A stretch of 41,278 nt of DNA from Clostridiales bacterium 38_11 (GTDB taxonomy: Bacteria > Bacillota > Clostridia > Tissierellales > Dethiosulfatibacteraceae). Position 1 is the stretch's first letter. Each line of letters begins with the position of its first letter. Location: assembly GCA_001509345.1 (NCBI GenBank), contig LGGM01000004.1, positions 1 to 41,278 on the forward strand. The letters are read 5' to 3'. The position numbers were made by a program, and so were the translations under genes. The notes beneath the pieces are model-generated. The model searched no databases. It was not told the DNA's origin and saw only the letters and a list, made by a program, of their open reading frames with translations. This document shows, one piece after another, positions 27,731-35,760 of this stretch.

Positions 27731-27747
27731 TGCAAGTAACATGCCAA
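27731..27747 (-). promoter_or_regulatory. Sigma-54 (-24/-12) promoter of the carboxylate cluster
   Basis: The minus strand reads TTGGCATGTTACTTGCA, matching YTGGCACGrNNNTTGCW at nearly every position. The invariant GG (27745-27744) and GC (27733-27732) are 12 bp apart, as required. It lies about 50 bp before the dehydrogenase start and opposite a gene for a sigma-54 activator. Confidence 0.9.
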
Positions 27748-27971
27748 AAAGTGAATGTGACGAAAAATTGTTTCGAGCGTTTTTAATTGCCTTAATCAAA
27801 ACATTGATTTCTGAACGCTTATTTGTGCAATTCATTAATATTGACAATTTTTTTAATGTAATTACCTTAGATAAAACACAAAATGCACAAAAAACACCGG
27901 CGAATATGACTAATTTTTATCAATTAGGCATATTAAATCCATAATGATTCCATATAGGTTGTATTTAGGCA

Positions 27972-28010
27972 TTTTTTAGGCCATATATAGAAGATATATG
28001 GCCTAAAAAA
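27972..28010. repeat. Perfect 17-bp inverted repeat between cluster promoter and regulator gene
   Basis: TTTTTTAGGCCATATAT (27972-27988) and its exact complement (27994-28010) flank a 5-bp spacer. The T-run is on the 5' side and the A-run on the 3' side on both strands, the reverse of a rho-independent terminator. It lies about 230 bp upstream of the sigma-54 promoter, a usual distance for an enhancer site. Half-copies TTAGGCAT occur at 27924 and 27965. The rest of the 351-bp gap 27683-28033 shows no gene. Confidence 0.6.
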
Positions 28011-28033
28011 AAGATATTATAAAATGAAACACT

Positions 28034-30148
28034 CTAAAGCAGTTTTTTACTGGCGTAATTTAAAAACTCCTCACCCTTTTGACTTATTCGACTACCTTGT
28101 TTGGTTTTACCAATGTCGACGTATCCAAGCTCCGCTAGGTTTTTTAACCATTTCTTTATTTTATGATCAGCAAATCCAATATCAGAATCCTTCAGTTTCT
28201 TCATCAATGTCTGTCTTCCTATTCCATTGTTTAAAACACCAGCATTGTGTATTTCGGTGAGTATCATGATTATAGGTCTCAGTATTTCCTGTTTTTTAAA
28301 GTTCTGCATAACCTCATCAAACTTAATATACTCTGATTGTGTCTTTGATATTTCATTATTAACTTCCGGGGGTTTTTCTTCACTGCGCATCATATAAAGA
28401 GGAAGATGCCTGATCGTAACCGTATCATCTGCTTCAACCATACTACACAGATATTTGACAACATTTTCTAACTCTCTTATATTACCTGGCCATGAATAAC
28501 TCAAAAAAAAGTCTTTTAGAGGATTCTCCAATATTAGATTTCTATTGTATAATTTATGTGAAAAATAATCAGTGAGAATTAATATATCGTTCCCTCTTGA
28601 TTTTAATTCCGGTATTTTGATAGGCAAAGTACATAGTCTATAAAATAAATCTCCTCTAAACTTGCCTGATTTCATCAGTGAATCGAGATTTTGATTTGTG
28701 GCTGCAATGACTCTTACATCAACAGGCGTAAGTGTATTGCCTCCAACTCGGCGTACCTTGTGCTCTTCAAGAACTCTCAAAAGACTTTTTTGAACCTCCA
28801 GTGAAGCATCTCCAATTTCATCTAGAAAAATTGTTCCCATATGTGCTTCCTCAAACAATCCTGCTTTTCCTTCTTTCTTTGCACCAGTAAAAGCACCCCC
28901 TTCGTATCCAAATAATTCACTCTCGACTAGTGAGTCTGGAAGCGCCGCAAAATTTATCGCTACAAAAGGATTGCTGTTTTGTTCAGAGTAATTGTGTATT
29001 GCTTGTGCAAAAATCTCTTTTCCTGTTCCGCTTTCACCTTCCAGTAGAATGGCTAACTTAGTTTTAGCAAACTTTTTCGCCATATTAACTGCCTTTAGGA
29101 CTTCTGTTGATTCACCAACAATATGGCCAAAAGTATAGTTGGCTAAATTCCCTTTCGATTTCAATTCTCTTCTGACTTTAGCCTCCAGTTCCTTTACTTC
29201 TCTTACAGGTCGAAAAATAGATACAATACCGGAAATTTCATTATCCTCGTCGAGAATGGGATTGGTGCTTAAAACGAAATAATTCCCATTTATATATCTT
29301 ATCTCATTGACAATGCTTTCACCGGTTTGAAGGCAATACGAAAAATCAACCTGAGGAAGAATTTCCCTTACATCTCTATTGGTTACCTGAATATAATTGA
29401 CACCAAGCAAATCTTCTGCAACATGGTTGAAAACAACAATTTTGTTGTCTTTATCGACAGAAACAATGGCTTCATCGACAGTATTGAGAATAACCTCAAT
29501 ATTCTTTTTCAATTCTTCATTTTTGCATGCCGTCTTGTAATGTTTGAGTCCTAAATTTAGTATTTCCTCAACATAATTATGAGAAATCCCATTGATAATC
29601 TCTCTTGGCAAGTTCAAATATTCAACCAATTCAACGAAAGTAGATAGCTCCAATCCTCGTGCACCTATATCGACAATATTCTTGATGCTATTCGGGACAA
29701 CATAGTTGACCCCTGGAGATATGGCCGTATCTATATCTGTCGGTATTTCAACCCCGCAGTTTAGAAAATAGGGTATCATCTTAAAATAATCAAATCCGTA
29801 TTCTTTTAATAAATTGATGGTAGTAAGCGCTACTTCCTCCCAATATCCAACAACTATAACCTTTGAACCTTGTGGAATCTGAAATAGTCTATCAAGATTG
29901 TTTATACCCAATGCCCGTGATGCTGTTATGATTAAGCTTTTAGATGGAAGTTGGTGCTCCACAATACCAAATACAGTCTTACTACCAGCTATGTAAATGT
30001 CACATGTCGGGTAGGGTAATATTTCTTCATGCTCAAGTATCCAAACATGAACATTGATATAATCTCCTAAGAATTCTACTAATTGTGCCTCTATGTGTCT
30101 TGCTGTAACTTCACTTCTCGAAATATAGCAAACTGTTTTTTTATCCAT
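28034..30148 (-). CDS. PrpR-type sigma-54-dependent activator
   Basis: A 704-residue enhancer-binding protein. Residues 1-190 look like the PrpR_N sensor domain of propionate/organic-acid regulators, followed by a PAS domain at about 212-315. The AAA+ domain has Walker A GESGTGKE 371-378, the sigma-54 contact GAFTGA 418-423, Walker B IFLDEIGD 440-447 and SWPGNIREL 552-560. The C-terminus (620-704) has no Fis-type helix-turn-helix but looks like a winged helix, with LAELGYVDIGKTKQGSRIS. It is third in an operon with two AbrB-type genes and is the obvious activator of the sigma-54 promoter downstream. Confidence 0.93.
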   Translation of the reverse strand: MDKKTVCYISRSEVTARHIEAQLVEFLGDYINVHVWILEHEEILPYPTCDIYIAGSKTVFGIVEHQLPSKSLIITASRALGINNLDRLFQIPQGSKVIVVGYWEEVALTTINLLKEYGFDYFKMIPYFLNCGVEIPTDIDTAISPGVNYVVPNSIKNIVDIGARGLELSTFVELVEYLNLPREIINGISHNYVEEILNLGLKHYKTACKNEELKKNIEVILNTVDEAIVSVDKDNKIVVFNHVAEDLLGVNYIQVTNRDVREILPQVDFSYCLQTGESIVNEIRYINGNYFVLSTNPILDEDNEISGIVSIFRPVREVKELEAKVRRELKSKGNLANYTFGHIVGESTEVLKAVNMAKKFAKTKLAILLEGESGTGKEIFAQAIHNYSEQNSNPFVAINFAALPDSLVESELFGYEGGAFTGAKKEGKAGLFEEAHMGTIFLDEIGDASLEVQKSLLRVLEEHKVRRVGGNTLTPVDVRVIAATNQNLDSLMKSGKFRGDLFYRLCTLPIKIPELKSRGNDILILTDYFSHKLYNRNLILENPLKDFFLSYSWPGNIRELENVVKYLCSMVEADDTVTIRHLPLYMMRSEEKPPEVNNEISKTQSEYIKFDEVMQNFKKQEILRPIIMILTEIHNAGVLNNGIGRQTLMKKLKDSDIGFADHKIKKWLKNLAELGYVDIGKTKQGSRISQKGEEFLNYASKKLL

Positions 30149-30162
30149 AATAACCCTCTTCC

Positions 30163-30657
30163 CTATCCTAAGTACTGTAAAATTTTGACAATTATCGGCA
30201 TAACAACAACTATTGTGATAAGACGCATCAAATGAATTGTTGTTACCTTGATTATGTCGACGTCAAATTCGTCTGCTGTCATGCCAATTTCTGATAATCC
30301 TGCTGGAAGTGAACTCAGATAAGCTTCATGAATCTCCCAATGGCATAATTTATATAGCAAAAAGGTGATTAACAATGACATCGATATCACCCCTAGAGTG
30401 ACTATAATAACAGCCAAGCCTATGTCTCCTAGCTGCTTGACACCTGCAAGCGTAATTCCAAGCCCGATATAGCACCCCATAACCACACGTATGATACGTT
30501 TCAAATACAAGGATATCTTCAAGTCCGTCTTGGTGATCATCTGTGAAATAGCCGCACCTAAAATAGATCCCACCATAGCGCCTGCGGGAATGTTTAAAAA
30601 ATTCAAAGTCAATCCTCCAAATATAGCTGAAAAAATAATGATTAATCTATAGGACAC
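30163..30657 (-). CDS. AbrB-family membrane protein, second half-gene
   Basis: A 164-residue membrane protein with about five hydrophobic segments, matching one repeat of the AbrB_dup (PF05145-type) permease family. It has PAGAMVGSILGAAISQM and SLPAGLSEIGMTADEFDVD. The usual protein of about 350 residues holds both repeats; here they are on two genes. The start is GTG at 30657, 11 bp inside the preceding gene and after GAGGT, so translation is coupled. Some members act as carboxylate or ammonia-associated transporters, but the substrate is unknown. Confidence 0.8.
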   Translation of the reverse strand: MSYRLIIIFSAIFGGLTLNFLNIPAGAMVGSILGAAISQMITKTDLKISLYLKRIIRVVMGCYIGLGITLAGVKQLGDIGLAVIIVTLGVISMSLLITFLLYKLCHWEIHEAYLSSLPAGLSEIGMTADEFDVDIIKVTTIHLMRLITIVVVMPIIVKILQYLG

Positions 30658-31183
30658 TTTTTTTTACCTCTTTTCCCCGATATGATTGGAATCTTTTGAC
30701 AAGGGGCATCATAACCACCAACACCAATTGACTACGAACAAGCTGTAATATGATTATTTTTTCAGTGTCCGCACCTACACTATCAGATAATATTGCCATT
30801 TCCGTTTGTCCTCCGGGGGCGGTAGAAAGAATACTTGTCAGTAGATCCCATCCGGTGATATAGCTTAAAAAATATCCAATCATTATAGCGAAAAAAATCA
30901 ATGATACACAAGAAATTAAAACCGGTTTCACCATTTTCTTGAAATCAATAAGAACCTCTGCAGTAAATCTAGTGCCTAAAACCAATCCTACTGCTATTTG
31001 CATTATCAATTTCATCCAGCTGGGCTTGGCCATTATTGTTCCAAAAAATACTTGAAATACACCCACAGATATTATCGCTCCTATAAAAATCCCAGCGGGA
31101 ATTCTTAACCTGTGACCAATGAACGCTCCTAATCCTCCAACGACCATCAATAAAAAAAATTGTTGGATATAACCGATATTCAT
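30647..31183 (-). CDS. AbrB-family membrane protein, first half-gene
   Basis: A 178-residue membrane protein with the same repeat as its downstream partner: RIPAGIFIGAIISVGVFQVF near the N-terminus and STAPGGQTEMAILSDSVGADTEK near residue 125. The two repeats would normally be fused; separate products suggest a heterodimer. The ATG at 31183 follows TGGAGGAATAATTT. It opens the operon that also encodes the PrpR-type activator, so it is likely involved with the same substrate. Confidence 0.8.
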   Translation of the reverse strand: MNIGYIQQFFLLMVVGGLGAFIGHRLRIPAGIFIGAIISVGVFQVFFGTIMAKPSWMKLIMQIAVGLVLGTRFTAEVLIDFKKMVKPVLISCVSLIFFAIMIGYFLSYITGWDLLTSILSTAPGGQTEMAILSDSVGADTEKIIILQLVRSQLVLVVMMPLVKRFQSYRGKEVKKSVL

Positions 31184-31229
31184 AAATTATTCCTCCATCC
31201 ATCAATAGATATTGTAAGTGCCCTTAAGT

Positions 31230-31258
31230 ATTCTATCATGTCCAGTATCGCCTTTCAA
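31230..31258 (-). promoter_or_regulatory. Sigma-A promoter of the AbrB-regulator operon
   Basis: Minus-strand TTGAAA (31253-31258), a 17-bp spacer and TAGAAT (31230-31235), about 47 bp upstream of the first AbrB gene. The activator operon is thus likely sigma-A dependent while its target is sigma-54 dependent. Confidence 0.6.
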
Positions 31259-31315
31259 TCACAGACCGTTCTATGGGTAAATTCATTTATTATACAATCC
31301 ATTTTTCTAAATATT

Positions 31316-31344
31316 TTGACTTCTAATAACCTCTGTATTATAAT
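31316..31344 (+). promoter_or_regulatory. Promoter of the DUF1858 gene
   Basis: TTGACT (31316-31321), 17 bp and TATAAT (31339-31344), 30 bp before the ATG at 31374, which follows AAGGAGG. Confidence 0.75.
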
Positions 31345-31373
31345 ATCATAGAATACAATAAAGGAGGTAACTT

Positions 31374-31559
31374 ATGACTATTAGTAAAGATATGTATATA
31401 GGACAAGTTCTCAGAGAAAAGCCGGAATCTGCAGAGATATTGTTTCAATATGGTATGGGTTGCATTGGCTGTCCATCATCTCAAATGGAAACATTAGAAC
31501 AAGCAGCTGCTGTTCATGGATTAAATCTTGATGAATTATTAAAGAGCTTGAACGCATAG
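31374..31559 (+). CDS. DUF1858 (ScdA N-terminal-like) small protein
   Basis: A 61-residue protein with the DUF1858 pattern: MTISKDMYIGQVLRE, then FQYGMGCIGCPSSQMETLEQAA holding a CIGC pair, and LNLDELLKSLN at the end. In ScdA/YtfE this domain precedes a di-iron domain for nitrosative-stress repair; the free-standing form is common in anaerobes and its role is unknown. It has its own promoter, ribosome binding site and terminator and is convergent with the DsrE gene. Confidence 0.88.
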   Translation: MTISKDMYIGQVLREKPESAEILFQYGMGCIGCPSSQMETLEQAAAVHGLNLDELLKSLNA

Positions 31560-31583
31560 AAAACAATAAAAACCAGAATAGTG

Positions 31584-31615
31584 AATGGTCGAGGTTATTA
31601 ATAACCTCGACCATT
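31584..31615 (+). terminator. Bidirectional terminator between the DUF1858 and DsrE genes
   Basis: A perfect palindrome: AATGGTCGAGGTTATT (31584-31599) and its complement to 31615, followed by TTATT. The symmetry lets it act for both convergent genes. Confidence 0.8.
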
Positions 31616-31676
31616 TTATTATGAAACAATCCTTATCAATATTCAACTATAAAAAAGATTATTGGCCTACCTTATT

Positions 31677-32015
31677 TCAAAAGGTAAGAACTGTTACATC
31701 TTTATCCTTCAAATATTCTGTAAGAGTTTGCCCTATGTAAAACACTTCAACACCTATAGACTCAAGTTTTTCGACTGCATTCAAATTTTCGGCACATGCT
31801 TTGCACGCTTTGATATGAACACCATTGTCAATCATCTTTTTGACTGATTTTTGAATTGTTTCATCATTTGCTGTCAATTCAGTCGACGCTCCCCAAATAA
31901 TCAAGGTTACTTCATCCCACCAGCCTTTCAACTTGGAATTAAGTCCGTACATAAAAATCATGTTTTCTGCAGAAACCTTGTCTCTGTCTGTCCATAAAAT
32001 TACCAGCTTGTTCAT
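31677..32015 (-). CDS. DsrE-family protein
   Basis: A 112-residue DsrE/DsrF-like protein beginning MNKLVILWTDRDKVSAENMI in the usual strand-helix layout. The conserved CKACAENLN region near residue 70 holds two cysteines at the place of the sulfur-carrying cysteine in DsrE proteins. It probably handles sulfane sulfur or acts in redox sensing; the partner is unknown. It lies 35 bp after mce, so it may be read from the methylmalonyl-CoA operon. The ATG at 32015 follows GAGGAGG-like sequence. Confidence 0.85.
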   Translation of the reverse strand: MNKLVILWTDRDKVSAENMIFMYGLNSKLKGWWDEVTLIIWGASTELTANDETIQKSVKKMIDNGVHIKACKACAENLNAVEKLESIGVEVFYIGQTLTEYLKDKDVTVLTF

Positions 32016-32050
32016 TTTTTCCTCCTCTGGATTGAATATTTACTACTTGC

Positions 32051-32452
32051 TTAATCTCTCTGGCAGAGCTCAACCAAAACACCATTGGTGCTTTTAGGAT
32101 GGCAAAAAGCTATCTTCGCTCCGCCTGCTCCGTATCTTGATTTTTCATCAATCATCTTAACACCTCTTGACAGCATGTCAGCGATTGCTTTCTCTATATC
32201 ATCGACTCGATATGCGATGTGTTGGACACCCTCGCCTTTCATATCAATATACTTGGCGATAGGTCCCTCCGCATCCGTTGATTCGAGCAGTTCAATCTCC
32301 GTATCACCTATAGGCAAAAAAGCAACCTTTACCTTTTGTTCTTCCACAATTTCAACACCATGCAATTCCAATCCGAGGGTTTCCTGATAATATTTCAGTG
32401 ATTCCTCAAGATTTTTTACCGCAACACCTATGTGATCTATTTTCGTAACCAT
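32051..32452 (-). CDS. mce: Methylmalonyl-CoA epimerase
   Basis: Interconverts (S)- and (R)-methylmalonyl-CoA. The 133-residue vicinal-oxygen-chelate protein has two beta-alpha-beta modules with metal ligands in KIDHIGVAV (His7), GVQHIAYRV and the C-terminal glutamate in GVLVELCQ. The ATG at 32452 follows AGGAGAC. It is part of a leftward operon with meaB and the two mutase genes, which places it in propionate/succinate interconversion. Confidence 0.95.
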   Translation of the reverse strand: MVTKIDHIGVAVKNLEESLKYYQETLGLELHGVEIVEEQKVKVAFLPIGDTEIELLESTDAEGPIAKYIDMKGEGVQHIAYRVDDIEKAIADMLSRGVKMIDEKSRYGAGGAKIAFCHPKSTNGVLVELCQRD

Positions 32453-32468
32453 ATAAGTCTCCTTCTAT

Positions 32469-33401
32469 TCATTTTATTGTTGACAGCAATCTATCCCTTA
32501 GTGTAAACGGATCTGTCTCCTTATTAAAGAGAATATCTGTCATACGATCCAGTTCGCCGTTGCTTTCTGTCTCTCTTATGACCAATTTTTTGAGTTCTTC
32601 TTCAACCAACTCAAGAAGCTCTCTCTTGATGTTCTTTTTTCTTCTTTCCTCTAAAAGACCATTTTCAACCAGATACTCATAATGCCTTTGTATTTCCTGC
32701 GCCATCTGGTCAATATTCTTATTCTGATTTGCAGTGACCATCACCACAGGAGGTCTTCTGTCTGTATTTTGACTCATATCCAGCATCATATTGATTTCTG
32801 TCGCTGTTCTTTGTGCGCCAAAAAGATCGCTTTTATTCACAACAAACAAATCACCAATTTCCATAATACCTGCCTTAATGGATTGAATATCATCTCCTAG
32901 ACCTGGTACCATCACCAATACAACTGTATCAGCTGCCTTTACAATATCAACCTCAGATTGTCCGACACCTACCGTTTCTATGATGATATAGTCACACCCA
33001 TAAGCATCCAGTATTTTAACAGCATTTCTGGTAGCCTTTGCCAATCCGCCCAGATAACCTCGAGTTCCCATGCTTCTGATGAACACACCGGGATCAAGCG
33101 CCAGATCGTTCATTCTGATTCTATCTCCCAGAATTGCGCCACCGGTATATGGGCTAGTTGGATCAACGGCTATAACACCCACTATGTAATCACTTTTTCT
33201 TAAAAGCTTTGCATATTTGTCTGTCAAAGTGCTCTTGCCGGCACCGGGAGGTCCTGTTATCCCTATGATATGAGCCTTTCCTGTGTATTTATATATTTTC
33301 TTAATCAGTTTTTCTGATTCTTTTTCGTCATTCTCAACAATGGAGATAAGACGCGCACAGGCCCTCTTATCTCCTTTTAGCATCTTATTAATCAATTCCA
33401 T
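32469..33401 (-). CDS. meaB: Methylmalonyl-CoA mutase-associated GTPase MeaB
   Basis: G-protein chaperone that protects the mutase and gates adenosylcobalamin loading; ArgK family, about 310 residues. It has the P-loop GITGPPGAGKST near residue 49, ETVGVGQSEVD as the switch region and the guanine motif NKSD. The in-frame TTG just upstream is rejected in favour of the ATG at 33401. It lies 20 bp after the small mutase subunit gene. Confidence 0.95.
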   Translation of the reverse strand: MELINKMLKGDKRACARLISIVENDEKESEKLIKKIYKYTGKAHIIGITGPPGAGKSTLTDKYAKLLRKSDYIVGVIAVDPTSPYTGGAILGDRIRMNDLALDPGVFIRSMGTRGYLGGLAKATRNAVKILDAYGCDYIIIETVGVGQSEVDIVKAADTVVLVMVPGLGDDIQSIKAGIMEIGDLFVVNKSDLFGAQRTATEINMMLDMSQNTDRRPPVVMVTANQNKNIDQMAQEIQRHYEYLVENGLLEERRKKNIKRELLELVEEELKKLVIRETESNGELDRMTDILFNKETDPFTLRDRLLSTIK

Positions 33402-33421
33402 CAAATCATCCCTTAATGTGT

Positions 33422-33817
33422 TTATCGTTTAATATTGTCTCTGATGAATTGAACAATCTCAGTTGTCAATGCACCTGGTGTGAATATAGCAGCCACTCCC
33501 GCTTCCTTCAGAGCAGGTATATCGTCTTCAGGTATGACGCCGCCCGCTATCACCATTATATCCTCTGCATCCTGATCTTTCAACAATCCTATGACCTTGG
33601 GAAACAAGTGATTGTGCGCACCGGATAAAATGCTCATGCCGATAATATCGACATCCTCCTGAATTGCTGCCGCTACTATTTGTTCAGGTGTTTGTCTAAG
33701 GCCTGTATAAATCACTTCCATACCTGCATCTCTTAAGGCTCTAGCTATCATTTTGGCCCCTCTGTCATGTCCGTCAAGACCAGGTTTTGCTACCAAAACT
33801 CTAATTGGTTTGTCCAT
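33422..33817 (-). CDS. Methylmalonyl-CoA mutase, cobalamin-binding small subunit
   Basis: A stand-alone B12-binding domain of 131 residues with the base-off motif DGHDRG (His near residue 17), SILSGAH and the GGVIPEDD loop. It supplies adenosylcobalamin to the separate catalytic subunit encoded 34 bp upstream. Two-gene mutases of this form are typical of Clostridia, archaea and other anaerobes. The ATG at 33817 follows AGGAGGAAAAA. Confidence 0.95.
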   Translation of the reverse strand: MDKPIRVLVAKPGLDGHDRGAKMIARALRDAGMEVIYTGLRQTPEQIVAAAIQEDVDIIGMSILSGAHNHLFPKVIGLLKDQDAEDIMVIAGGVIPEDDIPALKEAGVAAIFTPGALTTEIVQFIRDNIKR

Positions 33818-33851
33818 TTTTTCCTCCTAATGACTCAATCTCAGCTTATTT

Positions 33852-35531
33852 TTAAAGCATTACGCTTTGTTCATATTCGCCAAAAACTTCTCTCATAACA
33901 TCGCATATCTCACCTAAAGTGGCATATTCTCTGACAGCTTCAACTATATATGGCATAAGATTTTCAGTGCCTTCACATGCCTTTTTGAGAGCTGTCAGTT
34001 TTTCTGTAACTGCTGGATTATCTCTTTTTGCTTTTAATTCAACCAGTTTTTTCTTCTGCATCTCTCCAACCATAGGATCAACCTTCAATAACCCTTGTGG
34101 TGCTTTTTCATCGACCTTAAACTTATTCATGCCAACCACTACAACATCGCCTTTTTCAACATCCATTTGATATTTATACGCCGCATCTGTGATTTCCTTT
34201 TGGATATAACCGGCATCTATAGCCCTTGGTGCTCCACCCAATTCATCTATTTTGGTGATATATTCCATAGCCTTGTCTTCAATTTCTTTGGTCTTGGCTT
34301 CCACATAATATGAACCTGCCAGAGGATCCACCGTATTGGTGACTCCGCTTTCATAGGCTACTATCTGCTGTGTTCTCAATGCAATTCTTACTGAGTCTTC
34401 AGTCGGTAAGGCTAAAGCCTCATCTTTAGAGTTTGTATGTAGAGACTGGGTTCCTCCCAAAACAGCTGCCAGCGTTTGAATTGCAACTCGGACAATATTG
34501 TTATCTGGTTGCTGTGCTGTCAATGTAGATCCACCAGTCTGTGTGTGAAATTTAAGCATCATGGATTGCGGTTTCTTGGCCCCAAATCTTTCTTTCATTA
34601 TTTTCGCCCAAAGTCTCCTGGCTGCCCTATATTTTGCAACTTCTTCCAATAAATCATTGTGGGCATTAAAGAAAAACGAAAGTCTCGGTGCAAAAGAATC
34701 CACATCAAGCCCGGCTTTGATTGCCGCTTCAACATACGCTATACCATCCGCCAAAGTAAATCCTACTTCCTGGGCGGCTGTAGAACCTGCTTCCCTGATA
34801 TGGTATCCGGAAATACTGATGGTATTCCATTGAGGGACGTTCTCAGAACAGTAGGCAAATATGTCTGTTATCAGTCTCATTGATTCTTCTGTAGGATAGA
34901 TGTATGTTCCCCGTGCAATGTATTCTTTTAAAATATCGTTTTGAATAGTCCCTCTCAACTTTTCAGGAGATACACCTTGCTTGTCGGCAACAGCAATATA
35001 CATCGCCAACAGAACAGATGCGGGAGAGTTAATGGTCATGGATGTGCTGACTTTCTCCAAATTTATGCCATCAAAAAGAATCTCCATGTCTGCTAATGAA
35101 TCTATAGCAACACCCACCTTGCCCACTTCACCCTCAGCCAATGGGTGATCCGAGTCATAACCAATCTGGGTAGGAAGGTCAAAAGCGACGGATAGTCCTG
35201 TAGATCCCTGATCTACCAAAAATTTGTAACGTTTATTTGATTCCTCTGCAGTTGAAAAGCCGGCATACATTCTCATGGTCCATAATCTACCTCTATACAT
35301 GGTAGGTTGATAGCCACGTGTATAAGGGTATTGACCCGGTAAACCAATTTCTTCCATATAGTCCAAATCATCAATATCTTCAGGTGTATACAATCTTTCT
35401 ATTATATCTCCTGATCCAGTTTTAAACTCTTCTTTTCTCTCTGGTGATCTGGAAAGCGATTTGTTCAGATCCTTTTCTTCCCAGTTTTTTCTAGCTTCTT
35501 TTATTTGCTCAAATTTCTCTTTTTCAAACAT
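33852..35531 (-). CDS. Methylmalonyl-CoA mutase, catalytic subunit
   Basis: Radical enzyme that rearranges succinyl-CoA and methylmalonyl-CoA; 559 residues, normal for the TIM-barrel subunit without its B12 domain. It has [15 protein letters not shown] with the tyrosine-arginine region, [15 protein letters not shown] and [20 protein letters not shown], all as in methylmalonyl rather than isobutyryl or ethylmalonyl mutases. The ATG at 35531 follows GGAGG. With the CoA-transferase upstream it can link succinate to propionate metabolism. No biotin-dependent decarboxylase is seen in the window. Confidence 0.95.
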   Translation of the reverse strand: MFEKEKFEQIKEARKNWEEKDLNKSLSRSPERKEEFKTGSGDIIERLYTPEDIDDLDYMEEIGLPGQYPYTRGYQPTMYRGRLWTMRMYAGFSTAEESNKRYKFLVDQGSTGLSVAFDLPTQIGYDSDHPLAEGEVGKVGVAIDSLADMEILFDGINLEKVSTSMTINSPASVLLAMYIAVADKQGVSPEKLRGTIQNDILKEYIARGTYIYPTEESMRLITDIFAYCSENVPQWNTISISGYHIREAGSTAAQEVGFTLADGIAYVEAAIKAGLDVDSFAPRLSFFFNAHNDLLEEVAKYRAARRLWAKIMKERFGAKKPQSMMLKFHTQTGGSTLTAQQPDNNIVRVAIQTLAAVLGGTQSLHTNSKDEALALPTEDSVRIALRTQQIVAYESGVTNTVDPLAGSYYVEAKTKEIEDKAMEYITKIDELGGAPRAIDAGYIQKEITDAAYKYQMDVEKGDVVVVGMNKFKVDEKAPQGLLKVDPMVGEMQKKKLVELKAKRDNPAVTEKLTALKKACEGTENLMPYIVEAVREYATLGEICDVMREVFGEYEQSVML

Positions 35532-35591
35532 TAATTATACCTCCAAACGTACATTTATCATATTAAATTTATATTAAAAGCCTTTAAAATA

Positions 35592-35632
35592 CAAGATTTA
35601 ATGCAAAAATGATTTATTTATTTTAAATCTTG
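35592..35632. repeat. 10-bp inverted repeat upstream of the mutase gene
   Basis: CAAGATTTAA (35592-35601) and TTAAATCTTG (35623-35632) lie between the mutase start and the structured repeat. It may be a mutase operator or the boundary of the neighbouring element. Confidence 0.35.
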
Positions 35633-35635
35633 CAG

Positions 35636-35760
35636 GTTGCTTATCAACAGGGTTCTTGGGTTCAGATGGTGTTTGAAACACCACCTGAACCTTAGAGACC
35701 GTTATCCAGGGACAATACAGTGCGTATCTCCCACTTATAAAAGTGGGAGTCTTAGCACTG
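35636..35760 (-). mobile_element. Structured repeat resembling an IS200/IS605-type right end (omegaRNA-like)
   Basis: Two strong stem-loops. CAGTGC (35718-35723)/GCACTG (35755-35760) encloses CTCCCACTT/AAGTGGGAG. A second stem, GGTTCAG..CTGAACC, spans 35659-35691. On the minus strand the order of hairpin, spacer, hairpin and then ACCCTGTTGATAAGCAACC looks from memory like the 3' end of IS200/IS605-type tnpB elements in Clostridia. No tnpA or tnpB is present. It begins directly at the stop codon of the CoA-transferase. An 82-residue frame across it is probably not coding. Confidence 0.45.

Noticed and set aside
27972-28010. Palindrome read as a terminator of the regulator gene
   Set aside because: The T-run is on the 5' arm and the A-run on the 3' arm on both strands, so no U-tract follows the hairpin.
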